The translations under genes were made by a program, and so were the position numbers. Below are positions 36,262 to 47,841 of a DNA stretch of 64,000 bases, in pieces. This DNA is from Lomentospora prolificans (taxonomy: Eukaryota; Ascomycota; Sordariomycetes; Microascales; Microascaceae). The stretch spans positions 2,542,001 through 2,606,000 of the forward strand of contig JARFXM010000004.1 in the NCBI GenBank assembly GCA_029532625.1, written 5' to 3'. The first letter of the stretch is position 1. Every line of letters starts with the position of its first letter. Below the pieces are notes generated by a model. That model did no database searches, was not told where the DNA came from, and was given only the letters and a program-made list of their open reading frames with translations.

Positions 36262-36744
36262 TTCTCTCCATCTACGCGGGACTCGTCAACTTGAGGGCGA
36301 TCGGATTGTTGGTCATCTGGGAGGCTCTAGCGTTTTGATGGTTAGCATGTACTAGGATACTTATCAGTTGTAATACGTAGCATTAACGGCCTTCATCTGT
36401 TTTGCTTTGCGTCTCAAATCGGTTGTTTGCATAAACGCAAGGTTATTTGTTTTAACAATATTACATGTTTCGTGCCTATGACTTGTTTCTGCTCAGAGCT
36501 CAGAGCCCGGTATGCCAAAGATACCTACCTATACGCCTCTTCCAGACATTGTGCAGGTATTTGGATCGCCAGTTCCTCCTGCGACAAATCCGTCTCCTTA
36601 CCTTCCGCGTTTCTGTTTTACAGCCGATGCCGGTAGCACCCAAGTCAATAGTGAACCTGGGAGGAAAATGAAACCTATCCTTGATGTTCCAGTCATCCCC
36701 TTCAAGGGGTAATGACTCCTCCACTCGCAAGCTTCAAAAGCAAA
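36262..36744. other. Convergent spacer of ist1 and nma111
   Basis: This 483-bp spacer holds two 3' regions. No coding or RNA gene is recognised. Confidence 0.55.
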
Positions 36745-39700
36745 TCACGCCTCCACGCTGACAGGATCTACTTCCGCATTCATGGGATCGGGATCGACTC
36801 CGTCTGTGGCATCCCCTTGGATGACTTGGCCACACTCATAAGTCACTCGCCTCCAACCGCATGGATCGCTGGCATCCTTGATCCAATCAACGGTGGGGAA
36901 GTAGTGGTCGTTCTTCTTCATCGTCACGACCCACGGCACGCAATCAAATGTGACGGCCTTTAAGCGGAAGTCTAACGCAGCATGTCAGGAATCGATTTTT
37001 TTTTCAACAGAATAATGCGGGTGTAGGGGGTTTCAGCTTACAGGTATTGTCAGGAATCTCCCGGATAGTAGCAAGGAAGGTATCGAGGTCCTTCGTGGGT
37101 TTACCGTTAACGTGGGTGATAAAGTTGGTAGGCGCGAGCCCGTATTGATACGCAGGCGATCCGCGGGTTCTCGCTGAGACGTAGACCTCGCTGGGAAGCT
37201 TGCTAATCTGCTGACGAACGGCATGGTGGGGACGGTGCATAGTGGCACCGCAGAACCAGATAGCATGATCAGTCTCGACATCGTCGGCGAGTACGGTGCT
37301 CGCCTTCATCTGAATCTCCTCGCAGCTGCGTACAATGACGGCGTCCAAAACTTCGTGAGAGTACATCACATCAAGCTCGGATACCTTTGTGATGATCTTT
37401 CCGTTAAGAGTAAGGAGAATGTCACCTTCGAGCAAGACGCTGCCAAGAACAGGACTCCTCTCGAACGTTCGCTTGCTCACCATGAAGAGCTGATGATGCG
37501 ACTTGTTGGCTTCGGTAACCTTTTTGATCCATTCCTCGGACACTCCCATGACACGTGCTTGCGCCATGTGAATGGCCCGGAACTCGACGGAAAGCATTCG
37601 AAGCTTGGGCACAATGCCTTGCTGGATCTGCGAGATGACGGGCAACAAAGTAGGTGTGGCGAGACCAAGGTGATACTCTTCGTCCCGTCCCGAACACGAG
37701 TTGTGCTCGCCGAGGTAAGTAAGCCACAGGGCCTGTACTGTTCCGTCGGTACCTACAAGTACACCACTTCCGCATTGCGCAGCGAGGTTGGTGTCGACGG
37801 TGATGGCATCGACGTTGACGGCGCGGTACCGCGGGGCCCCCGAGTTGGCAGGGATCGCCACAGCAGTGATCTCGGTGACGGTGGTAGCAGCGTGGACGAT
37901 ACGCCCGATGCGGTTGTATCCGATAAAGTGCGTCGTGGCACCCTGCGCAAGCTCGCCGTTGCCAAGCTTGGCGCTCTCTACGGGCGCGTCAACCAGCTTA
38001 GGATCATATTGGATGACGGCGTAGTTCTGAAGGGGATGCATGAAGACAACCTTGCCATCGACGACGATAGAGTCGGCAATGGTGATGGTAATGTCGCAAA
38101 GGTCGTAGGGGACGATGGCTCTCGAAATAATGACGAGACCCTTCTCAGCATCAATCACGAGGCCCATACCCCATTTTCGGTTCTTCGGGAAGCCATCAAG
38201 CTTTAACGGCATGCTGCAGTTGACGTGCACAAAGCTACGCACGAGGTCAGCAACGGCAGAATGCGAAGTGTGCTCGAGCTGGATAAAAGATGCGGAGCGC
38301 GTAACAGGGGGGGACGGAGGCAGGGGCTTTCCAATCTCCTCAAAATCCCAAAGCCCCGTCACGTCGTTACGCACCGCCAGCTTCATCTTGGATGACCAGT
38401 GCCTATCAATGTAAATCACGGAAGTGTTAAGTGTATGGAGATCGCGGAGATGCTTGTAAGTGACGACAATACGCGCCCTGTCCGGTATAGACTTCATGAC
38501 CTCGATAAAAGCATCCAGGTTTGGCGTCTTCTTATGGTCAACCGATTCGATGATCCAGCCGTTGTCTGCACCATTGAACCGGAATGATCCTGTAGCGTCG
38601 CAAACATATACGCCTCTGCAAGCCACAGCGTACATGCGAGCCTGTTGGTAGGAGAGGTCGTGGAACTGAGCGCCGGCCACTGTGAGGAAGCGATCCGGGG
38701 TGATCTTGTGTAGGTCACCCACTTCAACCTCGACCTCAACATCCTCGCCTCCGCGCTGTAGGAGAAGTTGAATCTTGTTGCCAACGCTGACGTCGAGGAT
38801 GTCGTCTAGGCGGATAAATTGGGTCAGAAGTTCTCCGTTTACTTTGATAAGAACATCACCTTCTTCGATCTTGTTGTCCGAAGGTCCCTCGGGCAACACA
38901 ATCTCAGCAACAAGCATGCTGTTGACGCCGGGGAACTTTTCGCGCACGGAGGTTTCCCATTCAGGCGAGAGGCCAAGACGACGGCACTCATCAAAGGCCT
39001 TGAGAAGGAATTGACACTGTATCGTGCCTCGATCAACGGGTTTGCCTTCTTGGATGCAGCGGAGAGCTCGGGCAGCGCGGTCGAGAGGAAGGAAATAATC
39101 GGTCGACGCGCCGTCGGTGCGGCCACCGGCCTGTATAGCGATGGCATGGCCATCAATATTGACTACGGGACTCCCGGAACTTCCACCTGTCGCAGCCGCG
39201 TTTGCTTGGTAGTAACATGTGTTGAAATCGCTGTACCCGTCCTGGTACTCTGGGGCGTTGCGGTCTAGACGGCTGATGACACCCGAAAGAATGCAAAGCT
39301 TTTCTCCCGCATCGTTACCGACTACCCGAATTTCGATTCCGACTATATCACGGTTAGCTGCAGTCCGAATAACGAGCTCGCTATATCAGGGAACAACAAG
39401 AGGAAGCGTACCCTTTGCTAAGTCTGGTCGGATCTGTAACGCCGTCACTGGCATGTACTTGATGGCTTTGGGATCAAACCGCAGTATGCCAAAGTCGTGG
39501 ACGGGGTCCCGGTACACGGGATAGGCATCAACTTCCTCATGGTTATCAAATACGCAGTATCCCCAGAAAGGTCCGGCGCCGACAACGTGTCGATTCGTTA
39601 AGATATATCTAAACCGCTGGAGTTAGCATGTGTGTTTATAGCACCAACAGAGGGTCCTAAGTCGGAAGGGTTGGTCGCTTACCCTCTTTCCGCATCTACG

Positions 39701-40026
39701 ACGAAACCTGTCGCCTCACTCGTGTCGGCAAACTCGGTGTCGAAGGAGCACGGCTGGCAGAAACGGATAGACACTACTGTAGGCACAACCTTTTCGATAG
39801 TCTCCTGCCACTCGAGAGAGTCGTGAGGTACCTTGAGCATGGCGGAAAGTTGTGAAGCTACCGGTTCTATATCGGATTCGGATTCGGGAGCGTAGGAGTG
39901 GTTATTATCGAGGTTGCCGTCAGGGGTATTGTCGCCGGCAGATACCTTACCATTCCACGACCGGTGCTGCTTCTGTGGCCGGGCATCAGCCGGGAATGAG
40001 GCCTTCCTCTTCGCTCGGGCAGACAT
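36745..40026 (-). CDS. nma111: Nma111, nuclear HtrA-type serine protease
   Basis: A 1022-residue protein; minus-strand exons are 39683-40026, 39412-39608, 37042-39342 and 36745-36971. Yeast Nma111 is a nuclear HtrA/Omi-like protease with a pro-apoptotic role that can cleave the IAP Bir1. The catalytic triad is visible: H122 in TNRHVV, D153 in DPVHDFG and S236 in GGSSGSP. A second, degenerate protease domain and several PDZ domains follow (for example the GDVLIKVNGELL and GDILLTLNGKII loops), as in the family. A basic patch in the first 20 residues (KRKASF) fits a nuclear signal. All introns are 69-74 bp. The last exon supplies the conserved FDCVPWVVTMKKNDHYFPT tail. Starting at 40026 avoids a poorly supported upstream extension. 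Confidence 0.96.
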
Positions 40027-40530
40027 CGCGGTAATGTATTCTGACGGGAAGGGGAGGGCGGGAGGAAAGTCGACGGCGGACAACTAGTATGGAAAGAGGC
40101 TTGCTTGTCGAAGAAGCCGACAAGGCAAAAAAAGCTCGTATCCTTGGCGAGATTTTCGTCTAGTGTGATCTGGTTTTCTCAGTCACACGCGCACTTTCGA
40201 GGCTAATCAGGTGGGAAAGGGCCGTCGCGAGGTGCAGGAGTGGTGAGATGTGGGTGTGGGAGAGTGAGGAGGAGAGGGCTGCTGGCAAGGGTCAGTACAC
40301 GAGTCGGATGCTTATAGGGTTAGCCGACAAGCAGATTCGCGAAGTATGGCGAGATCGGAAAAGGCGGAGAGTGGGATGGATGTCTTCTACTGGACTGTGG
40401 CAATGGACAAGGCTCCAGCTGATGGGAGGCGAGGCACCAGAGGAAATAAATAGAGGAAGGCGAGGTGGGGAGTTGGATGGCTTACACAGGTGAAGGTACG
40501 AGTTGTGCAGGACAAAGGTCGTGTCGCAGT

Positions 40531-40557
40531 AAAAAAAAAAAAAAAAAAAAAAAAAAA
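40531..40557 (+). repeat. 27-nt poly-A run
   Basis: Twenty-seven uninterrupted A bases stand between unique sequences. No flanking target-site duplication is obvious. Confidence 0.9.
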
Positions 40558-41320
40558 GGTATGCGCTGCGCAGAGTCCAAGGTCAATCAATGTCTTAGTC
40601 GCAGTGGTGCGCCCACCGTCAAACAAAGCACCTCAGCTTACGGGATTTTCAAACGAGGACCAGGATGGCCCCAGGACAATGACGAAAGCAAGGGCAAGAG
40701 AGTACCTCAACCTCAATGGGACTGATGTGTGGTTCAGGGTACTATCAGAATCCTTGAATCAAAGGCCGATGGAACTGTCAAATCAAATTCAACATATCCA
40801 AAGTCCTGCTAGTGTACGGCCTACCAATGCGCTGATGAAAGGAGTTTGCGATGAGTCGGAATGGCGTTGACTTCTTCTCCTGTGCTGCCTCGATGACTCG
40901 AGCATGTAGATCTAAAGGCTGAACTTTTTTTTCAGTCACTACAGTGGAAGATTTTTTTTCTCGCTCCAGTGAATGTGCGCAAGGCTCAGCCAGCGCCTTA
41001 GTGCTTGACTGGCTCGCCAATACTGATTGGAATGGGGCGCTTTCAGAAGCAAACTCTCGGTTCGTCCACGGCTGGGCTTTGAGGCGCCAATGGGAACCTT
41101 CATCGCAATTTTGGGGAAACAATTCGATGGGCCTGTGTAGTAGGGTCACTATGCGGTACCAGTACCGAAATCAGCAGCTGCCATTCCCCAGAATCCCGGG
41201 TATCGGGACCTGGGATTCGCCCGTACTTAACTTTTTCGCAGAATGCCATTGGCTCGACACCAATACCAATCCACTGAACATTGAAGCCCTACTTGTGCCT
41301 GGCTCAACTGTTCCTTATAC

Positions 41321-41458
41321 TGCTGGCTGGCTGGCAGTGGGTAATAGTGGGCTGGCCAACACCAGCTGGCTGCCAGCACAGGTGACAGCCAGCACTGGCG
41401 CGGAGCAGCAGAGGAGCGCAGAGCCAGAATATGGGCTGCGTGGGCCAGCCAGCCAGCA
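41321..41458. repeat. Inverted repeat of GCTGG/CCAGC units
   Basis: A 15-base arm (41321-41335) is repeated in perfect inverted form at 41444-41458. More GCTGGC and GCCAGC copies lie between them, so the strand can fold into several nested hairpins. Confidence 0.75.
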
Positions 41459-42813
41459 ACGCCTGTTCTCTCAATACTTGGAAGAGCCCCAGTGACACCA
41501 CATCGACACCAGATAAGGACGGATGCGAAAATAGGATTGATCGATTGATCTGTGCTCAAAAGTGGCGTCCAGCCGGACGACACCAGACAGCATCCCGGAT
41601 CGGAGCTCAAGGCCAGTATATTCCCTGCAATATTCCAGCCGTCGTCCAACATTTGTTTCCCTTTTCCCTCCTTTTTACTTCCCCCTTTTAGAATCCCGTT
41701 GGTCCACACCCCCCCAGTTTGCCACTCCTGGATGGGAGGTTTACCGGGTCATCTCCTTTCATCAGCAGGGCCATCGTCACAGCGGCCACCCACCCACCTC
41801 GCATGCAGGACGCAGCTCCAACACGTCAAAGTGGGTGTGGCCAATGTCGTAGTAAGCCTGGGAAGCCTTCCCCAAGCATGTTCTGTCCACAAAAAAGTTA
41901 GCGCAACACGTTCTCCAAAGTGGGAGTTGGAACCTTGCCTAGCTGGCCAGCCTGGCTTCTTGTGGGCCTTCCCTCTCCTTCTGTTCCTCCGTGATAATAG
42001 GCTCTCTTTCGTTGCCGCTCCGAGTCAAGGCATCCCCGTCCATCCTCGTCCAACCACAGGTTCGCGTCATTCGCCCTTTCTGACATCTCACACGCATCTT
42101 TATTGCAGAGCGCCGCAGATAGCGCGCGCAGGAGCTGGCGCACAAAAGACGACGGCCCGCCAGAAGGCTATGGGAGAATGGGAGGTGTCACCACATGCCC
42201 GACCTACATTTGATGTATGTACAAGTATTCTCCCCGTCCCGAGCAATGCCACCCTCCAAAACAGGCTCCTTGTAGGACGTGAGGGGGGTGGTGCTTTGCC
42301 GCCTCGCCCTGCCCAGCTCCTGCAGCGAAACAAAGCTGCTGCATATTTTGCATGCTGGCAGCTCGCGTGGGATGCTATTCCAGTTGGGAAACACCCCCCA
42401 TGGGCAGTGCGGTCCCAAATAACGCTCGTGACGAACTCACTTACATTAGCCTTCCTGGAAATAAGTAGAAGGAGGTGTGGTGATCCATCCCCTATGTCTA
42501 CACGGGCTCCTCACATCTCAAGGCACGCGTCCACAAGCATCAAGACTTTTTATCCGACGCGGCCATGAATTTAGCAGTGCAGAGCTTTTGATTCGATTAA
42601 CAAACTGGCCAAACACGCCAATTATCTTTTCTTGTTTGGGTGATTCTGTGCTGTGACCTGGGAAATGGGCAATATCTGACTATCCACTTCCCATGCTCTG
42701 ACCATGCTCCTTCCATGTTCAATTTTTCGAGTCATTTCATACCCCCAACGTCCTATCCTTCCAAGCCGTGAAACCGTAAACGAAGAAGAAAGGGAATGCT
42801 TCTCCAGTTTTTG

Positions 42814-42836
42814 AAAAAAAAAAAAAAAAAAAAAAA
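42814..42836 (+). repeat. 23-nt poly-A run
   Basis: An uninterrupted run of 23 A lies 176 bp beyond the Myb-like gene's inferred stop codon, on its 3' side. Confidence 0.9.
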
Positions 42837-43011
42837 TCGAAATCTCAGTTGTGTATGGAATGAGAAAATCAAGGGGGGAAAGCGGCTCATGCGTAGAGCA
42901 GCAGAAACATCTCAAGACCAGGCTGGGAGTGGCTATTACCAGGAGGCCACAGGAGGATCTAGACGACCTCGTTTCCCTTGAGCCGCCAACGCATTAGCCT
43001 CATTCACCTCT

Positions 43012-43698
43012 TCAACAGTGTTGGGGAAATACGGCAGCGGTCGCAGCCTTAGTTCCCTTCTTATTAACCGAGCCTGCTCATCAAGCTAAAGTCAGCGTCG
43101 TTCTTACAACTATATAGTTGGGGTAGTATACTTGCCTCGAGGTCGACCTCTACCCTTAGCAGCCCTAGGCTCGGCAGCCTCCTTGGCCTCAGCGTCACTC
43201 TGACCGTCAGCCTCAGTCTTGATGCGCTTCTTAGCGGCTGCCTCGCTGTCGCTGTCGTTCGCCTCCTTGGTCTTGACCTTGGACTTGGTAGCGGTGCGCT
43301 TACGGGCTAAGCGAATATTAGGTCGGTGTTGGATAGTATTGTGGATATTATGGACGCATGCGTCGAGGAGCGGGAAGTTGGAAGGGAATGCTTACTGTTA
43401 GGCATGGCAACCTCAGCCTCCTCCTCTTGCTTCTCCTTTACATCCCCCTGCTTGATCTTCATCTCGGTGTAGAATTTGTGCCAAGCCTGCTGGTTGGCTT
43501 TCTTGGTGCGACCGTTGAGGTCGACCTTGTCCCAGTCAATGTGGCCGCGGCTAGGACGCCACTGGGTGAGAACTTCCATCAGGAGGAAGACCTGGGTCAA
43601 TGTTAGCGTCGGTTTCCTGTCGGGATAGACAGCTTTGTAAAGGAAGGCTAGCATACCTTATCAGCGTCGGTCCAAGCACCGGTCTTAATTTCAGACAT
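43012..43698 (-). CDS. Small Myb/SANT-like protein with AT-hook
   Basis: A 156-residue protein in the preferred model; minus-strand exons are 43657-43698, 43396-43591, 43136-43306 and 43012-43073. The N-terminus (GAWTDADK, then VFLLMEVL and IDWDKVDLNGRTKKA) has the spacing of a Myb-like domain found in many small fungal proteins. An acidic patch (KEKQEEEAEVA), Lys/Arg-rich nuclear signals (RKRTATKSK, KKRIK) and an AT-hook core (GRGRPRG) follow. A DNA-binding nuclear role is inferred; no named homologue is recognised. The last intron probably uses a GC donor (G|GCAAGT); this gives a Lys-containing tail ending PQHC. If the GT two bases further on is used with the same acceptor, the protein ends right after the AT-hook (KLG). 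Confidence 0.75.
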
Positions 43699-45333
43699 TT
43701 TGATATTTTTGGTGGTCAAATGTTCTAGGTTTTGGTTAGCCTTTGAGTCTCTGAGAAGCGGTAGGATTTCGTTGCTACGGAAGGGGCTTGGGGGTTTTTT
43801 AAATTGGGAGGGAACCTGCCCGATTGTTTGGCCGTTCGAGTAGACAAAGTAATGGCGATGCCTGGTCGAAGTGAGAATGGGAAGAGGTCAAGGAACTGGG
43901 AGATGTTTGTGGAAGAGTAGTCAAGTAAGAGACTCGGTGTCAAGAGAGGTTCCAAGGTGGTTCTAGGGGAAACCAGGTAACCTGAGAAGGGAGAAGTGGG
44001 AAGTGAAGTGTGAAGTGAAGTGAAAGTGAAACCTCAAAAAGCAGAGGAAAGAAGAAGCCTAGAGGGTGCCAAATACTGAAAAGGAAACACCCATGCATGC
44101 TGGCTGTGAATAGGCATCTGTCCAAGACGTAGGAGCTCTTGTGCACTTCATACCCTACTATACCTGCCTTTCAGAGGGTCATGGAAGTAGAGAGTAAATA
44201 TGGAGGGAAGGGGGGCAGGATGAGCTTCTTGCCCCATAGTACCAGCCCAAAAGGACATGGATATAAAATCTTGTGAAAGGGGGATTTCCCTGAGCTAGTC
44301 TTGGGGGGAGAGACTGAAGGGAATTATAGTGGGAGGGTATAGTAGCCTAGAAATTCAAACAAGGGACATATTCAGAATGAGGACATACCTGCTTGAGTAG
44401 TTTGTTGGACTTGAAGTTGTTTTCAACCCCGAGTTTCAAGTTTTCTTTTCTTGCCTTGGGTATGTTTGGAGAAAGGTGGATAATGGAGGTGAAGAAAGGA
44501 AGAGAGGTGAAGAGTTGCGTTAGGATTGAAGAGGAGGGTCAAGTAGAGCAGAAGATGTCATCCCAAGACCCAGGTGCACCATCCTATTCAGGAGGGTAGG
44601 AAGATCCCTTGCTGGAAATGAGACTATCGTGAACCTAATCTTGAACTTATCGCCCGCTCTTAAAACCCGGAACTCACAGGTCCAAAGGGAGGGTGCAACT
44701 GAGGCAGCTTATTCCAGGTGTACTTGCCCTAAGAGAAAAGGAAGAGAAATCAAATCCAGATCAACCGTCAACCTGTGGAAAATACAATCTAGAAAGTGCC
44801 AACCTGAGCATGGCCGGATTTTCCTGGTCAACTTCCGATTCTGACCGGTCGTTTATCGGAGCAGCGCCGAAGCTGCTCCGTAGGTAGGTTCATGGAGGGT
44901 AGCTTGGGGTGGGTAGGCTGGTTGGAAACAAGACAAACACCTCTGACAAGGATTAGGGAACAGCCCCGGTCATAGCAAATTTGCGTTGACCACATCAACA
45001 CTCACATATAGCTACAAGTGGACACTATAGGACTAGAACAGGTTGGCAGAGCGAGATCGCTTTGGATCGAGTCACTTGTGGCGTGCGTATCAGCTAGTGA
45101 TTGTGCCGGTTCGAATCATTCGTATTAACGGCGGGTTCTGACTATGGGCGAAATGAATACTCTGGAGAGGGTATCTGTATCAAAAATGTTGCTCGCGAAA
45201 CGCACTTCCATCCAACATGTAAAAAGATACAACAAGGTCCTTGTACCCGTGCGCCAACGGTTTCTACATCATCAAAATGCAACTGGCCACGTGCATCACC
45301 CCGTCAATGACAAAGTCACAACTTCATCAGCTG
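43699..45333. other. Myb-like gene promoter and J-protein 3' region
   Basis: This 1.6 kb includes a GTGAA-rich short repeat (44001-44030) upstream of the Myb-like gene. No gene is recognised. Confidence 0.5.
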
Positions 45334-47841
45334 TCATGCTAGGCTCATCTTCTCGAGCAAGCTATGGTGGATCTCTAGTTGTCGCTCATGATTGTCGCAT
45401 GCCTCACTCCACCTTCTCCGTACTTCCCGGTCCTGTCGCGCCCATTCTTTCTGTTCCCGGATGCGCTGCTTCTCAGCGCCAATATCCTTGCGGGTAGATG
45501 CTGCTGCTTCGGCTATCTGCTTCTGCCGTTCCTTGAAATGACCAACCATGATGTGGTTGTACGCGCTCCACAGTGATTGATAGGTATCGAAAGCTCGGCG
45601 GTAAGTGTTTATGATATCTGGAGTTGGCCGGATGCCGTTCGCGCCCAGCTGCGCTGGGAAGATTGGTGCCACTGGAGGTTGGGGAATATCTAGCACGCGC
45701 GGTTGTTTCCTTTCCGGCTTGATAGGAATGTTCTCCGACGGTAGGCTAGTATGAGGCAAACTTGATTTCAGGTCGCCAATAGAGGAGAGTCCCGTTCCCT
45801 GAGGCACGAAGGGGGGCACGTTCTTGAGTTCGCTAAGGGTCGCCCGGAACTCATCCGTATCTTCTGATCCGCCGGTTGTGGGTTTGAGTGTCGAGCGCGT
45901 CCCCGCGCTAGCGGCATCAACCTTGGCTTTCCCCTCGCTGGGTTTCCCAGCGCGCCACTCGGGTTTCGAAGGTTCAACAGGCATCGCCCTGGCGCGGGCT
46001 GCTGGTTGCGTAGGAGTGGAGAACATCGTTCGCGGCGGCGAATCGATATCCATGGCAAGCGGACTGTCCACTCCGCCTACTCCAGAAGTTCTAGACCTGG
46101 TTGGTTTGATGTTCGCATTCGCAGCTGGCTCTTCCACCTCATCACTGACTGTAGGATGGCGCGTGTTGGACGCGGGTCGCGAAGTAGTGGACTTCTTTAG
46201 CGTTGAGCGTGCATTCCTAGTTGGGGACACCTGTGTCCGTTCGCTTGGCCGTGGTATGAACGCCTGGGGCCCTATATCACTCCAATCCTTTGGATCGAAT
46301 TTGACGTTCGGACTATCTTCCACAACCGGGCTTCTCTCTGCGGATTCGGCCGCGGGTCGAGGCCTCTTAGCCGGGGATCCTTTACGGCCGATAAAGCCGC
46401 TAGACCTGCTTCGGCGGAGGGGTGTTTCCGCTGTGTCTGGGCTACCAGCTGTGAACTGAAAAGCGCTATTCTGCTGGTCTTTAGGCACAAACCATGAGCC
46501 TGTATCGCCTGTAGGCTGCTTGGTAAATGCATTTCGAGGAGGTATTGGCGGAGGAGGTCCATGAGCCTGGCCATTTGCTTGGAACCTATGTAGAGGTCGT
46601 TAGCTTCTATGCCTGTAAGTCATACTTCAGCCGGGCAAAAAAGCCTGGGGTGGAGCGAGATAATCGGTTGGTGTAGGATTACCTAGTGTCCTCGTTTGCT
46701 TGTTGCTTGTCGCCACTCTCTACAAAGACAGTTAGTTATCAGATGAAGCAGCAACGATACCGTGACTAGATGCGCTCCAAACTCACCATTAGTTCTGCTG
46801 GACCGGCTAGGCGTGCTGGCATCCTTGGTAGGCCTTCGGCCACGGCTTTCTTCCTCAGAGCTCGTAGTCGGGGCCGGTCCGTCAAAGATCCTTGTCCTTT
46901 CGCCGTGGACTCGCTGGTAAGGTTGGCTCGCGCGGCCCTTTAGTATGGATTCAATAGGGTCCGAGTCCGTGTCGGACATACCCCCGGGCATCGTGGGCCT
47001 GGGAATTTCCGATCTGGGGGTCGAGGCGTAGCTGCTGCTCTTGGCGCGAGGCTCATCCCCCATGGTAGAGCTATTTGGCCTGTATCCGTTCTTGGGGCTC
47101 TCGTCTGCCGTCATCTGTTCCTTCGCCCAGTGTGCGAACGATCCCGCTCGCTGGGCCGCTGGTTTCCGAGGGGTCTTGCTGGTTGGAGCGCGCGGCTTAG
47201 CATCCGCGGCCGGTTTCTGAGTTCGGGACTGCGTAGACGTAGCCTCTCCAAACTTGCCCGCGTTGGCCCTTCTACAAACTCTGGTTAGACATGAATTTTA
47301 TACATGGCAAAGTCGGCGGTGACTTACCCCATCTCGGCCCACGCAGTATAGACCCCCGGAGGCGGCTTGTTAGGAGTGTTTGGTTTCGGCGCGCGATCGT
47401 GGGGAAAATACTTCTCGGGCCCGAACTGCTGCGTACTCGCCCCTGCCGTACGCCTGCGATTCCGTCCTCGTCCAAAGTCTTCGTTGGCCCTTTTCCGATC
47501 CTCTTCTCTTTTCCTCGCATCCTCTCGGCGAATAGCCTCTAACCTCAACTTGTCATATTTAGCTCGCTTTGTATCGTCTTTCAAAATCTCGTACGCCTGG
47601 TGAATATCCTGGAAATTCTCGGTGGCCGCCTGGTTAGACCTGTCACGGTCGGGGTGAGATTTGCGGGCTGGGTAGGGAACGTTAGTTTCGCTCCAGAGTC
47701 GGCCTCTACTCTTGGAAAGAAGGTATCCAACATACCGCATTTCAGATAAGCCTGTCTGACGACCTGTTCTGTAACACCAGTCGGGCCAGTCAAGCCCAAA
47801 AGTTTATAAAAATCCCGCTCCGGTTCGTAAGTTAACGCCAT
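45334..47841 (-). CDS. J-domain (DnaJ/Hsp40) protein with long disordered tail
   Basis: A 739-residue protein; minus-strand exons are 47736-47841, 47328-47667, 46787-47271, 46683-46719 and 45334-46585. The N-terminal J domain (residues about 8-75) carries DFYKLLGL, the Hsp70-stimulating HPD motif (H40-P41-D42) and FQDIHQAYEILKDDTKRAKYD. It lacks the Gly/Phe and zinc-finger regions, so it is a class C co-chaperone. A Lys/Arg-rich helix follows. The middle is disordered (Ser, Pro, Arg, Thr), and the last about 120 residues are helical, with basic and acidic Glu/Lys/Arg heptads. The fourth exon is 37 nt. Client and location are unknown. Basic clusters (KRPRP) suggest possible nuclear entry. Confidence 0.88.

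Larger units (their letters stand above)
40027..43011. other. 3-kb gene-free region with homopolymers and an inverted repeat
   Basis: No protein family is recognised, although an open frame of 338 codons runs at 41552-42568. The region contains a 27-A run, a 23-A run and a 138-bp CCAGC/GCTGG foldback, listed separately. The nma111-proximal part serves as its promoter. Confidence 0.5.

Noticed and set aside
37223..38206. 327-codon antisense open frame in nma111
   Set aside because: It mirrors the codon bias of the strong minus-strand gene and has no family resemblance.
41552..42568. 338-codon open frame upstream of nma111
   Set aside because: The peptide is Pro/Ser/His-rich without domain pattern, overlaps several other open frames in all phases, and has no convincing start context.
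45100..45125. TTCGAAT motif near 45110 as a tRNA B-box
   Set aside because: No pairing stem and no A-box at a suitable distance.
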